DNA of 64,000 bases from Gaetbulibacter sp. 4G1 (GTDB lineage: Bacteria; Bacteroidota; Bacteroidia; Flavobacteriales; Flavobacteriaceae). This document shows positions 1-8,859 of the stretch, one piece after another (within the stretch, counting starts at the first letter, position 1; each line of letters opens with the position of its first letter). The notes beneath the pieces are model-generated. The model was not told the origin of the DNA, did not search any database, and worked only from the letters and a program-made list of their open reading frames with translations. The position numbers were made by a program, and so were the translations under genes. The stretch is from assembly GCF_002741945.1 (NCBI RefSeq), contig NZ_MDVN01000024.1, positions 62,001 to 126,000 of the forward strand, written 5' to 3'.

Positions 1-214
1 TGTAATTAATATAGCAATTAATGGCCCTTAAATGGTTATAGATTCTTTTTTTGTTTTCCGATGAGTATTTAATATAGAACGTTTTATGAGTATTACTCCA
101 TTTAACATCTTTTAATTTTTTTAAATGTAATTTAACCTTTTCGTTATAATCAAAAATAATAGCAATTTGATTGTCATTATTATGTGAAAGAGGTATTAGT
201 TTTACTTCATTCAT
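1..214 (-). CDS. Tyrosine-type site-specific integrase, N-terminal fragment cut by the window edge
   Basis: Only the first 71 codons are inside the window; the gene continues beyond position 1. It starts at the ATG ending at 214, and an in-frame TAA lies two codons upstream, so the start is firm. The fragment has the arm/SAM-like N-terminus of Bacteroidota phage-type integrases: a short beta strand with residues QIAIIFDY, a basic helix, then KWSNTHKTFYI and a lysine-rich helix ending HLRAIN. The catalytic R-H-R-Y domain would lie to the left and is not seen. It sits downstream of the 3' end of tRNA-Ser, the usual layout of an integrated island. The family call rests on the remembered KWSxTHKTFYI signature. 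Confidence 0.8.
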   Translation of the reverse strand, partial: MNEVKLIPLSHNNDNQIAIIFDYNEKVKLHLKKLKDVKWSNTHKTFYIKYSSENKKRIYNHLRAINCYINY

Positions 215-334
215 GAATTAAATATGTTCATTTAGTTTATACAAGATACCTATAATTGTATAAATGAGTTTGAATTTATATGAAAGTAAAAGAATATTAA
301 TTAAAGAAGTAGTTAATACATTAAAATCAATAGA

Positions 335-355
335 ATTGTCAACCATATTGTCAAC
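335..355. repeat. Two direct copies of ATTGTCAAC, 12 bases apart
   Basis: The nonamer ATTGTCAAC occurs at 335-343 and again at 347-355, between the integrase start and the tRNA-Ser. Short direct repeats beside an integrase gene can be recombinase or excisionase binding sites. That role is inferred only from position. Confidence 0.4.
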
Positions 356-397
356 TAAAAACAAAAACCCTTGAAAATCAAATGATTACAAGGGTTT
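355..397 (-). terminator. Rho-independent terminator of tRNA-Ser
   Basis: Read on the minus strand, arms AAACCCTTG (389-397) and CAAGGGTTT (365-373) pair around a 15-base loop. They are followed by a T-rich run, matching the A-rich stretch at 355-367. It lies 4 bases beyond the tRNA 3' end, so the tRNA is probably separated transcriptionally from the integrase. Confidence 0.75.
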
Positions 398-400
398 CAG

Positions 401-485
401 CGGAGAAAGAGGGATTCGAACCCCCGGAGGTGTGACCCTCAACAGTTTTCAAGACTGCCGCATTCGACCACTCTGCCATTTCTCC
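401..485 (-). tRNA. tRNA-Ser (anticodon UGA)
   Basis: The reverse complement folds as a class II tRNA. Acceptor GGAGAAA pairs with TTTCTCC and a discriminator G follows. The D arm contains AGTGGTCGAA and the anticodon loop is CTTGAAA, giving anticodon TGA. A long variable arm and the T loop GGTTCGAATCC complete it. The 85-base length suits tRNA-Ser. No CCA is encoded. The gene lies next to an integrase, so its 3' end is a likely attachment site. Confidence 0.95.
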
Positions 486-643
486 AGTAGTGTCTCATCA
501 AGTATTCCTTGAATGCGGGTGCAAATATAGAACCCTTTTTTAATTCTTTCAAATAAAAATCTACTTTTTTAAAAATAAATTTTGCCTATGTATATTTAAG
601 TTTAATTTATCTCGCTTCATAGTAAAAAGAATATTTCAAACCT

Positions 644-651
644 TATTTTTG
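644..651 (+). promoter_or_regulatory. Bacteroidota-type -7 element upstream of the nitroreductase gene
   Basis: TATTTTTG matches the TAnnTTTG consensus and ends 20 bases before the ATG at 672. No clear -33 TTG is seen at the expected distance. Confidence 0.5.
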
Positions 652-671
652 CATAAATTTAAAGAGTAAAA

Positions 672-1301
672 ATGGATACTATAAAACAGTTGCAATGGCG
701 CTATGCCACTAAAAAGTTTGATGCCGATAAAAAACTAACTAAAAAGAAGTTAAACATTTTAAAGCAAGCATTTAACTTAACTGCTACATCTTTCGGGTTG
801 CAAACTTTACGCTTAATAATTATTGAAAATAAAGACTTGAGAGCTTCCTTAGTCGAACATTCATACCATCAAAATCAAGTTTTAGAGGCATCTCATCTAT
901 TAGTAATTTGCGTTCAAGATAATATTGAAATAAGCGACATAAATAATTACTATAAAAATATAAAAACAATACGAAATACGCCAGACAGTATTTTGGAGCC
1001 ATACAGAAAAGACCTTATAGAAATGATGAATAATAAGTCTATTGATGAACGTCAACAATGGTCTAAAAATCAAGCATATATTGCCTTAGGTAATTTAATG
1101 ACAATTTGTGCAGTAGAAGGTATAGACTCTTGCCCGATGGAAGGTTTTGTTTCAGAAAAATACGATACCATTTTAAAACTAAAAGAAAGCGGATTAAAAT
1201 CTGTATTATTGCTACCTGTAGGTTACAGGGCAAAAGACGACATGTTTTCGTCTTTCAAAAAAGTAAGAAAACCAATTGAAGAAACAATTATAGAACTATA
1301 A
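672..1301 (+). CDS. NAD(P)H-dependent nitroreductase-family oxidoreductase
   Basis: The 209-residue protein has the FMN-dependent nitroreductase fold of the NfsB type. The N-terminal QWRYATKKFDADKKL carries the conserved R-x-x-KxF flavin-binding pattern. The middle has TATSFGLQTLR, equivalent to the PSSxGLQPW segment, and the C-terminus has CPMEGF followed by LLPVGYRAKDD. Such enzymes reduce quinones, nitro compounds or other electrophiles with NAD(P)H in the cytoplasm; the natural substrate cannot be told. The length is normal for the family (about 210). It is a single gene followed by an intergenic repeat. Confidence 0.85.
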   Translation: MDTIKQLQWRYATKKFDADKKLTKKKLNILKQAFNLTATSFGLQTLRLIIIENKDLRASLVEHSYHQNQVLEASHLLVICVQDNIEISDINNYYKNIKTIRNTPDSILEPYRKDLIEMMNNKSIDERQQWSKNQAYIALGNLMTICAVEGIDSCPMEGFVSEKYDTILKLKESGLKSVLLLPVGYRAKDDMFSSFKKVRKPIEETIIEL

Positions 1302-1307
1302 ATATTT

Positions 1308-1390
1308 GGGCGTTACCACAAGGGTCGGGCTTTACGCTACAATCTTTTTTAATAAAAATAAAAAAGGATTTTCACTACAATCCCTAACGC
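1308..1390. repeat. Intergenic palindromic repeat element
   Basis: An approximately 83-base element lies between two rightward genes. Its outer arms GCGTTA (1310-1315) and TAACGC (1385-1390) are inverted. Inside, AATCTTTTTT (1341-1350) and AAAAAAGGATT (1360-1370) form a second inverted pair, and GCTACAATC and ACTACAATCCC are related blocks. It is more GC-rich at its edges than the surrounding DNA. I recall very similar GGGCGTT...CTAACGC elements scattered between genes in many Flavobacteriaceae; this is from memory and not checked. Function is unknown. Confidence 0.65.
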
Positions 1391-1422
1391 AAAAGCACCC
1401 AACATAAAATAAAAATAAAGTT

Positions 1423-2616
1423 ATGCCAGGATTTGAATTATTTGGACAAGCCGAACGCAAAGAATTAAATGATGTTTTAGATAATGGCGTATTAATGCGC
1501 TATGGTTTTGATGGTATGCGAAACGGACATTGGAAAGCCAAATCACTAGAAAAACAATTAGAGCAGCAATTACAAGTAAAACACGCACAGTTAGTATCTA
1601 GCGGAACTGCAGCAGTATCTGTAGCTTTAGCGTCTGCAGGAGTAGGAGCAGGAGATGAGGTTATTATGCCAACATTTACTTTCGTGGCGAGCTTTGAAGC
1701 TATTATGATGCTTGGAGCTGTTCCTATTTTAGTAGATATAGATGATACCTTAACACTATGTCCAAATAAAGTTAAAGAAGCAATAACATCTAAGACAAAG
1801 GCTATCATGCCAGTACATATGTGTGGTAGTATGGCTAACTTAGAAGCTCTTCAAGATATTTGTAAAGCACACAATTTAATTCTTATTGAAGACTCTTCAC
1901 AAGCAACTGGAGCAACTTACAAAGGAAGGCCATTAGGTAGTATTGGCGATTTAGGCTGTTTGTCACTCGATTTTGTAAAAATAATTACTGCAGGAGAAGG
2001 TGGTGCTGTACTAACAAATAATGAAGACTATTATAGACATGCAGATCATTATTCAGATCACGGCCATGACCATGTAGGTAATGACAGAGGAGCAGAAACC
2101 CATCCGTTTTTAGGTTATAATTTTCGAATCTCAGAATTGCATGCCGCAGTTGGTTTAGCACAATTAAAACGTTTAGATGAGTTTGTGTCAATTCAAAAGA
2201 AAAACTATACTATAATTCGTGAAGCGCTTTCAGAAGTTCCAGAAATTACCTTCAGAACCGTTCCAGAAGGCGGAGAAGAAAGCTATTCCTTTTTAAGCTT
2301 CTTTTTACCAGATTTACAGGTTTCAAGAAAAGTTTCGGAAGCTTTGAAAGAAAGCGGTATTGATGGTTGTTTTCATTATTTCGATAACAATTGGCATTAT
2401 ATACGAGAATGGCAGCACCTTAAAAAAATAAAATCGTTGTATCCAATTTCTGAAGAGGTTAAAAACGGTTTAAATTATCTTCAAACAAAAACTTTTGAGC
2501 AGTCTGACCGTTACATTGCTAGAAACATATCCTGTTTAATAAAATTGTCTTGGACAGAAGATGAAGTAAAGCAAAGAGCTACTAAAATGGTTGAGGTTAT
2601 TAAAAATATTGTATAG
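1423..2616 (+). CDS. DegT/DnrJ/EryC1/StrS-family PLP-dependent aminotransferase
   Basis: The 397-residue protein has the sugar-aminotransferase fold. GTAAVSVAL binds the cofactor phosphate, EDSSQATGA provides the Asp and Gln contacts, and the Schiff-base lysine is K186 in DFVKIITAGEGG, the DegT-family motif. These enzymes usually transfer an amino group to a keto-sugar nucleotide for surface polysaccharide or modified sugars. Some close relatives act on other substrates. No sugar-nucleotide genes adjoin it, so its substrate is unknown. It converges on ribB with 6 bases between the stops and no obvious terminator. Confidence 0.85.
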   Translation: MPGFELFGQAERKELNDVLDNGVLMRYGFDGMRNGHWKAKSLEKQLEQQLQVKHAQLVSSGTAAVSVALASAGVGAGDEVIMPTFTFVASFEAIMMLGAVPILVDIDDTLTLCPNKVKEAITSKTKAIMPVHMCGSMANLEALQDICKAHNLILIEDSSQATGATYKGRPLGSIGDLGCLSLDFVKIITAGEGGAVLTNNEDYYRHADHYSDHGHDHVGNDRGAETHPFLGYNFRISELHAAVGLAQLKRLDEFVSIQKKNYTIIREALSEVPEITFRTVPEGGEESYSFLSFFLPDLQVSRKVSEALKESGIDGCFHYFDNNWHYIREWQHLKKIKSLYPISEEVKNGLNYLQTKTFEQSDRYIARNISCLIKLSWTEDEVKQRATKMVEVIKNIV

Positions 2617-2622
2617 CAAAAA

Positions 2623-3768
2623 TTAATATTTCACATACTCTACAATCTCCAAACCATAACCAATTAAGCCAACACGTTTGGTTTGTTCGGTATTTGAGAC
2701 CAAGCTTAATTTATGAATATTTAAGTCGTGTAAAATTTGTGCACCAATACCAAAATCTCGGTTATCCATATTTATTTTTGGTGCTTTGGAAACTTTATTT
2801 GGACTTTGGCTTTCCTTTAAAAAGGATAAACGCTTCAAGATATTCATAGACTGAGATTCTTGATTTATAAAAATAATTGCCCCCTTACCGTTACTGTTAA
2901 TAAGCTTAAACATATTATCAAGTTGCTTATCTACATTATTAGTAAGTGTACCAAGAATATCATTATTAATTAGAGTAGAATTTATTCTGGTAAGTACAGG
3001 TTCGTTGTCCTTCCATTGGCCTTTTGTTAAAGCTATATGTACTTGATTATTAGTAGTTTGCTTATATGCTCTTAAACGAAAACTTCCAAATCGAGTTTCT
3101 ATTTGAAAATCTTCTTTTTTCTCAATTAATGAATCGTGTTGCATTCTATACGCAACTAAATCTTCAATCGAAACAATTTTTAAATCTAGCTTCTTCGCAA
3201 CTTTCATAAGCTGTGGTAAACGTGCCATAGTACCATCTTCATTCATAATCTCTACTATTACACCAGCAGGTTCTAAACCTGCTAAACGTGCAAAATCAAT
3301 AGCCGCTTCAGTATGTCCTGTACGTCGTAAAACACCACCTTCTTTAGCTACTAAAGGAAATATATGCCCAGGCCTACCAAGTTCAAAAGGTTTAGTGTCT
3401 ATGTCTATTAACGCCTTTACCGTTTTTGCTCTATCGCTTGCAGAAATACCTGTTGTTACTCCATTTCCTCTTAAATCTACAGATACCGTAAAAGCAGTTT
3501 CCATAGGGTCTGTATTATTGCGAACCATCATATTAAGTTCCAATTCTTTACATCTATTTTCGGTAAGCGGAGTGCAAATAAGACCTCTACCATGAGTTGC
3601 CATAAAGTTTATCATTTGTGGGGTAACCTTATCAGCTGCGGCCACAAAATCACCTTCATTTTCACGGTTTTCGTCATCAACAACAATAATTACTTTTCCA
3701 TTTCTGATATCATCTATTGCTTCATGGATTGTATTCAGTTTAAATTCCGAAGTTTTATTTGTTGTCAT
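2623..3768 (-). CDS. ribB: 3,4-dihydroxy-2-butanone-4-phosphate synthase with a degenerate GTP cyclohydrolase II domain
   Basis: Residues 1 to about 205 are the RibB domain, which converts ribulose 5-phosphate to the four-carbon precursor of riboflavin. It shows DDENRENEGD, the acidic magnesium-binding loop, then THGRGLIC and RTGHTEAAID. The remaining residues align with GTP cyclohydrolase II in position, but this half contains no cysteine, so the three zinc ligands needed for GTP cyclohydrolase II are gone. A separate RibA would therefore be needed. Start: an upstream in-frame ATG at 3783 would lie right at the predicted transcription start of the TATCTTTG promoter at 3788-3795, so the ATG at 3768 is preferred. 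It is last in the leftward envelope cluster. Confidence 0.88.
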   Translation of the reverse strand: MTTNKTSEFKLNTIHEAIDDIRNGKVIIVVDDENRENEGDFVAAADKVTPQMINFMATHGRGLICTPLTENRCKELELNMMVRNNTDPMETAFTVSVDLRGNGVTTGISASDRAKTVKALIDIDTKPFELGRPGHIFPLVAKEGGVLRRTGHTEAAIDFARLAGLEPAGVIVEIMNEDGTMARLPQLMKVAKKLDLKIVSIEDLVAYRMQHDSLIEKKEDFQIETRFGSFRLRAYKQTTNNQVHIALTKGQWKDNEPVLTRINSTLINNDILGTLTNNVDKQLDNMFKLINSNGKGAIIFINQESQSMNILKRLSFLKESQSPNKVSKAPKINMDNRDFGIGAQILHDLNIHKLSLVSNTEQTKRVGLIGYGLEIVEYVKY

Positions 3769-3787
3769 AGGTTCTAAAATCATAGTA

Positions 3788-3795
3788 CAAAGATA
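3788..3795 (-). promoter_or_regulatory. -7 promoter element for ribB
   Basis: On the minus strand TATCTTTG matches TAnnTTTG exactly. It lies in the 31-base gap between the upstream permease stop and ribB, so ribB can probably be transcribed independently as well as by read-through. Confidence 0.55.
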
Positions 3796-3799
3796 TTGC

Positions 3800-5782
3800 T
3801 TATTTTAAACTATCTAAACAATTTTGTTTTAAGTCTTCTTTAATCTTCACATTTAAAAAAGGATAGACTATCATATATAAAGGAAGACCAATTATTAAAA
3901 GGATAATACTCGGTTTTTTCTCTTTCTTATCAATATGGTTATAAAAGTTGTTTAAATTAAGAATCGATTTTAAATAATATATAATGAAAAGGAATAAAGC
4001 TACAATACTAAGTTGAATTGATGCCGATTGTAGCGATGGCATTTTATTGTTTTTAAACACAAAGAATAGTACTAATAAAACAACACCAATACCGTACAGT
4101 ATAATTGCAAATTTAGAATGTACATTGTAATCTTTAGAAAGCTTTTTTGAGTTGTCAAATGCTAAATCAATAGTTACATTATTAGCTCTTAATTCATCAT
4201 TTTCAACACCTCTTGAATTAAGGATCTTTATTGCTTCATACCTTGCATTTTCATGGTGTCGTAGTGCAACATAATTATTAACTACGTTAATTAATTTGTC
4301 ATTTGTATACGCTGAAAGAAATTTATAACTAACATTATCTTTGGCTTTAATATTGAATATTTTTTTCAACGGTTCAATAATGTTGCCAACTTCAAACAAG
4401 CCTTTATCTTCAGTAGCTCTTTTTGTTAAAAATACACCTAAAGGAAGCATAACTAGAGTAGAAAACCAGCTAGCTAGTACAGGGTTGAAATCACCACTTT
4501 TTGCACTATTTATTGCAAAAATACCTATGAAATGGTAAGTTAAAAATAATAGTATAGCAATTACCATAGGTAATCCTAAACCTCCCTTTCTAATTAGTGC
4601 GCCAAGGGGAGCACCAACAAAAAACAAAATGATACATGCAAACCCTAATGCCAATTTTTCGTGAAAAGAAACAATATGTCTATTATAATTTATTTTTGAT
4701 AACTTATGTTCAGCCTTTTTAGATTGAATTATTTGTTTTGTGCTTTTTATGTTTCTTAATGCTAAATCAAGAAGTTGAGATTTGTTTTTAGTTTCAAAAA
4801 GGTCTAATATTTCTCCAGTATAAATGGAATCATTTTTAGGTTCTTTTTTATGCTTTTTTATGTTAATATTTTTTAACCTTGAAATGTTAGTTCGTTGATA
4901 TAAATTTTTAGAAATATCTTGATGGGTTTTATTTCTTTTTTGGGTAAGCGAATCTATAGTGTAGTCTAATTCGCTTAAATTAAGCATGTTAAATCTATCT
5001 GAATGTGATTTGTTTTCAAAATCTACTTCAGTATTTATCTGAGATAAATCTATATTAATAGTATATTTTTCAAACTTACTTTTTGCAAAAGGATGCTTTT
5101 CTCTTTCGTTTGGTTTTTTACGAGGTATATCATTATAATAATTACCGTCATATAAAATAAGCTTTAATACATTTGAAGTCTCTTCACTTGCAAGTTCTCC
5201 GGTTTTAGATTTAATGGTAGTTCTGTTTTTCTTCCCATTATTACCTTTAATATGTATAAATACGTCTCTAAAATACTGACCTCTATCACCACTTTTTTCT
5301 TCAACCTTTATATTGTAATTCCCAATTTGATTAAATTGACCTTCGGCTATAGCAAGTGCTGGTTTAGTTTTTTTAATATTTGTTCTTAAATTATAAAAAT
5401 TATAATTTGCCCATGGTATAATATTGTTTGAAAAAACAAAAGTTACCATAGCTACTACTACAATAAAAATACTAAGACCAGACATGGCACGTTGCAAAGA
5501 AATACCAGTTGATTTCATGGCAGCAAACTCATAGTTTTCAGCAAAATTACCAAACACCATTATAGACGAAAGAAGAATAGTAAGTGGTAAAATTAGAGGA
5601 ATTAATGTAGGAGTAACATATAATAAAAACTTAAGTATAACATCAATGTCCAAATCTTTTCCCGCTAGCTCTTTGATATATAGCCAGATAGCTTGTAAAA
5701 CAAAAATCAGCATGAGAATTATAAACACGCTGAGAAAAGTTTTTAAATATGTGGTTAGTATGTAACGGTCAAGAATTTTCAC
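3800..5782 (-). CDS. LptF/LptG-family (YjgP/YjgQ) lipopolysaccharide export permease
   Basis: This 660-residue inner-membrane protein begins with the family signature MKILDRYILTTYLKTF. Three N-terminal membrane segments include the ENYEFAAMKSTGIS coupling region, which contacts the LptB ATPase. A periplasmic beta-jellyroll stretch follows, then membrane segments around residues 375-470 containing GAPLGALIRKGGLGLP. The family moves lipopolysaccharide from the inner membrane to the Lpt bridge. It is far longer than the roughly 360 residues of proteobacterial LptF/G. The extra parts are a charged periplasmic insert and a C-terminal extension with further membrane segments; I recall such long forms as usual in Bacteroidota. 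It starts 8 bases after the lolA-like gene, so the two are co-transcribed. Confidence 0.88.
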   Translation of the reverse strand: MKILDRYILTTYLKTFLSVFIILMLIFVLQAIWLYIKELAGKDLDIDVILKFLLYVTPTLIPLILPLTILLSSIMVFGNFAENYEFAAMKSTGISLQRAMSGLSIFIVVVAMVTFVFSNNIIPWANYNFYNLRTNIKKTKPALAIAEGQFNQIGNYNIKVEEKSGDRGQYFRDVFIHIKGNNGKKNRTTIKSKTGELASEETSNVLKLILYDGNYYNDIPRKKPNEREKHPFAKSKFEKYTINIDLSQINTEVDFENKSHSDRFNMLNLSELDYTIDSLTQKRNKTHQDISKNLYQRTNISRLKNINIKKHKKEPKNDSIYTGEILDLFETKNKSQLLDLALRNIKSTKQIIQSKKAEHKLSKINYNRHIVSFHEKLALGFACIILFFVGAPLGALIRKGGLGLPMVIAILLFLTYHFIGIFAINSAKSGDFNPVLASWFSTLVMLPLGVFLTKRATEDKGLFEVGNIIEPLKKIFNIKAKDNVSYKFLSAYTNDKLINVVNNYVALRHHENARYEAIKILNSRGVENDELRANNVTIDLAFDNSKKLSKDYNVHSKFAIILYGIGVVLLVLFFVFKNNKMPSLQSASIQLSIVALFLFIIYYLKSILNLNNFYNHIDKKEKKPSIILLIIGLPLYMIVYPFLNVKIKEDLKQNCLDSLK

Positions 5783-5790
5783 AAAAACAC

Positions 5791-6432
5791 CTAATCTAAT
5801 TTATTGATGTAATAGTCTTTATACTTATTGTTATCAAAGGTAAATAAGGTTTTTGACAAAGGTTCATTTGTTTTAAAAGAATTAACAGTAAGTGTTGTTT
5901 TTGTTCCGTTTTTACCTATTTGAATCAGGTTATATATGTGTTTTGTTTGTTTGTCAATTCCTAAAAGAATGTGCTTAATTTCGGAATTTGAATCAATAGG
6001 TGTCAATTTTACATATTGTACTTTTCTGCCTTTTATATTCTGTTCTATATCCATGGAGTATGTATAACCATCTTCATAAAACGATAGCATTTTACTTGGA
6101 GTAATATTATCTTCTTCATCAGTATTATCAGAAGAAATAGTCACTTCCTCATCTTCAGGACTAATACTATACATGGTTTTTCCATCGAAAAGGCGAGTAA
6201 TTCCTAAAATATTTAACCTATATTTTTCGCCTTCCATAACCACATCACCACGTGTTTCTTGTTTTATGTTTTCAGAAGTGTTTTCAAGTACATATTTAAA
6301 ATCTAGTGAAATATTATCGTAGCTTTTTACTTTTGCAGATACTTCTTGTAATAAAGCTTTTCCCTTGCTTTGAGAAAATACACTTGCAGAAAGCATGATT
6401 AATAATAGGGTTATAAATTTTTTCATTTTCAT
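5791..6432 (-). CDS. LolA-like outer-membrane lipoprotein carrier protein
   Basis: The protein has about 213 residues and an N-terminal signal peptide (MKMKKFITLLLIMLSASVFS, then Q). The mature part resembles the LolA/LolB half-barrel of Bacteroidota: LLQEVSAKVKSYDNISLDFKY near the start and repeated short beta strands, ending in FTFDNNKYKDYYINKLD. LolA carries lipoproteins across the periplasm from LolCDE to the outer membrane. An earlier ATG at 6450 overlaps the end of ftsK; I prefer 6432 (or 6426) because the signal peptide then starts normally. Position between ftsK and the lptF/G-like gene fits an envelope operon. Confidence 0.8.
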   Translation of the reverse strand: MKMKKFITLLLIMLSASVFSQSKGKALLQEVSAKVKSYDNISLDFKYVLENTSENIKQETRGDVVMEGEKYRLNILGITRLFDGKTMYSISPEDEEVTISSDNTDEEDNITPSKMLSFYEDGYTYSMDIEQNIKGRKVQYVKLTPIDSNSEIKHILLGIDKQTKHIYNLIQIGKNGTKTTLTVNSFKTNEPLSKTLFTFDNNKYKDYYINKLD

Positions 6433-6439
6433 TTTTAAA

Positions 6440-8818
6440 TTATATTTCATTTTCTAAATGCTGATCAAGAGCAATTAAATCTGATATTAATACTTGTCTG
6501 GCTTTACTGCCTTCAAATGGACCAACAATACCGGCAGCTTCTAATTGATCTATAATTCTACCAGCCCGATTATATCCCAATTTTAATTTTCGTTGTAATA
6601 AAGATGCCGATCCTTGTTGCGCAGTAACAATAACTACTGCAGCATCTTTAAACAGTTTATCTCTATCTGAAATATCTATATCAAGACTTGTGCCACTTTC
6701 CTCACCAACATACTCGGGTAATTGATATGCATCTGGATATGCTTTTTGAGAGCCAATAAATTCTGTTATTCTTTCTACTTCTGGTGTATCTACAAAGGCG
6801 CATTGCACACGTATAACATCATTACCTTGAGTAAATAGCATGTCTCCACGCCCTATTAATTGATCTGCACCAGAGCCATCTAAAATGGTTCGTGAGTCTA
6901 TTTTACTAGTTACTCTAAAAGCTATACGTGCCGGGAAATTAGCTTTAATAATTCCAGTAATAACGTTTACCGACGGGCGTTGTGTCGCAATAATTAAGTG
7001 AATCCCAATAGCACGTGCTAATTGTGCTAAACGCGCAATAGGTGTCTCCACCTCTTTACCAGCAGTCATAATTAAATCTGCAAATTCATCAACTACCAAA
7101 ACAATGTATGGTAAAAACTGATGGCCATCATTCGGGTTTAATTTTCTAGCTTTAAATTTAGCATTGTATTCTGCAATATTTCTACATAATGCATTTTTCA
7201 GTAACTCATAGCGATTATCCATTTCAATACATAATGAATTTAATGTATTGATTACTTTAGTGTTATCTGTAATAATGGCGTCTTCGCTATCTGGTAATTT
7301 TGCTAAATAATGACGTTCAATTTTATTAAAAAGAGTAAGCTCAACTTTTTTAGGATCAACCAAAATAAACTTAACTTCAGCTGGGTGCTTTTTGTATAAA
7401 AGAGATGTTAAAACCGCATTTAATCCAACTGATTTTCCTTGTCCTGTTGCCCCCGCCATAAGTAAGTGTGGCATTTTTGCAAGATCGACTACAAAAGTTT
7501 CGTTGCTAATTGTTTTACCTAGAGCAATAGGTAATTGCATTTCAGAAGTTTGAAACTTTTTTGAAGCAATTACAGATCGCATTGAAACAATCGTTGAGTT
7601 TTTATTTGGAACTTCTATACCAATAGTACCCTTTCCTGGGATAGGTGCTATAATACGAATACCAAGTGCAGCAAGTGATAATGCTATATCATCCTCTAAA
7701 TTTTTAATTTTTGAGATACGTACTCCAGCCTCTGGAACAATTTCATATAATGTAACGGTAGGACCAATGGTTGCTTTTATACTGGCTATACCTATTTTGT
7801 AATTGTTTAAAGTTTCAACAATTTTATTTTTGTTCTCTTCAAGTTCTTCTTGATTGATTGTAATACCTTCTGTATCATACTTTTTAAGAAGATCGAGTGG
7901 AGGAAATTGATAATTACCCAATTCTAGAGTTGGGTCAAATTGCCCAAAGTCTTCAACCAATTTATTAGCGAGATTATCAGTTTCAGATTGCTCTTCTGCT
8001 ACTTCTTCAACTTTCATTTCTAATTCAGACTCAACCTCTTCTTCGCTTATTTTTACTTCTAACGGTGTTACTACTTCTGGTTTGGTTTCCTTTTTTACAG
8101 TTTGATCTTTATTTTCTAAAGGAATATCAAATGCCGTTTTAATAGCTTCGGCTTCTTCAGATAAATTATTATCTAATGGTATAGAAAATTCATCATTAGC
8201 TTGAGAGAACTCATCTTTTATATCTTTTTTGGCAGATTTAAAAAGTTTTGTAATACTTTCAAATGTAACTTTAAAGCGAGCAGCTAAATAGGTGATTAAC
8301 CCAAATAGAAGTAGGAGAGAAGTACCTATTTTACCAATATAGTCTTGTAAAAAGGTATTAATTTCGTAGCCTATGGTACCACCAAGTATATCATTTTTAT
8401 TACCAAAAAAACCAAAAAGTACTGCCAGCCAAATGATAATTAAAATGCCCCAGAACCAATGCTTGCGTAATTTTGCTTTACCTAAGTCCATTAAAACATA
8501 AACGCCAGAAAGAAATATTAGTCCAGAAAATATAAATGAAGCGATTCCAAAACCACGTTGTATAAATAAATCGCTTAACCAAGCTCCGCTTTTGCTTAAC
8601 CAATTTTGAGTTTTTTCTTCGCGAGATGTAAAATTTGATAAACTACTTTGGTCTGCCTCACCAGTAAAGAAGAAAGAAATAAAAGCAATGCATAAAAGTA
8701 CGCCTAGAATAACTAAGAAACTACCTAATACAAGCTTTTGCTGACTAGATAACTTAAAATTAGGTTTTTTAATTTTTCGCTTTGGTGCTTTGTTGGGTTT
8801 AGTTTTTTTCTTGGCCAT
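6440..8818 (-). CDS. ftsK: DNA translocase FtsK
   Basis: The 792-residue protein has a lysine-rich N-terminus, four membrane segments (about 28-185) and an acidic linker. The motor domain follows, with Walker A GATGQGKS (lysine about 462), ILVDPKKVEL, and Walker B VLVVDEFADL. IATQRPSVNVITGIIKANFP and the C-terminal winged-helix gamma domain (about 725-780, containing LQRKLKLGYNRAGRIIDQLE) complete it. FtsK sits at the division septum, pumps DNA out of the closing septum and activates XerCD at dif. The linker is short, as is usual outside the enterics. It leads the lolA, lptF/G and ribB genes. Confidence 0.96.
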   Translation of the reverse strand: MAKKKTKPNKAPKRKIKKPNFKLSSQQKLVLGSFLVILGVLLCIAFISFFFTGEADQSSLSNFTSREEKTQNWLSKSGAWLSDLFIQRGFGIASFIFSGLIFLSGVYVLMDLGKAKLRKHWFWGILIIIWLAVLFGFFGNKNDILGGTIGYEINTFLQDYIGKIGTSLLLLFGLITYLAARFKVTFESITKLFKSAKKDIKDEFSQANDEFSIPLDNNLSEEAEAIKTAFDIPLENKDQTVKKETKPEVVTPLEVKISEEEVESELEMKVEEVAEEQSETDNLANKLVEDFGQFDPTLELGNYQFPPLDLLKKYDTEGITINQEELEENKNKIVETLNNYKIGIASIKATIGPTVTLYEIVPEAGVRISKIKNLEDDIALSLAALGIRIIAPIPGKGTIGIEVPNKNSTIVSMRSVIASKKFQTSEMQLPIALGKTISNETFVVDLAKMPHLLMAGATGQGKSVGLNAVLTSLLYKKHPAEVKFILVDPKKVELTLFNKIERHYLAKLPDSEDAIITDNTKVINTLNSLCIEMDNRYELLKNALCRNIAEYNAKFKARKLNPNDGHQFLPYIVLVVDEFADLIMTAGKEVETPIARLAQLARAIGIHLIIATQRPSVNVITGIIKANFPARIAFRVTSKIDSRTILDGSGADQLIGRGDMLFTQGNDVIRVQCAFVDTPEVERITEFIGSQKAYPDAYQLPEYVGEESGTSLDIDISDRDKLFKDAAVVIVTAQQGSASLLQRKLKLGYNRAGRIIDQLEAAGIVGPFEGSKARQVLISDLIALDQHLENEI

Positions 8819-8859
8819 GTTTTCTTTCCGTGTAAACGAAAAACTTTTAATTTAAAATG

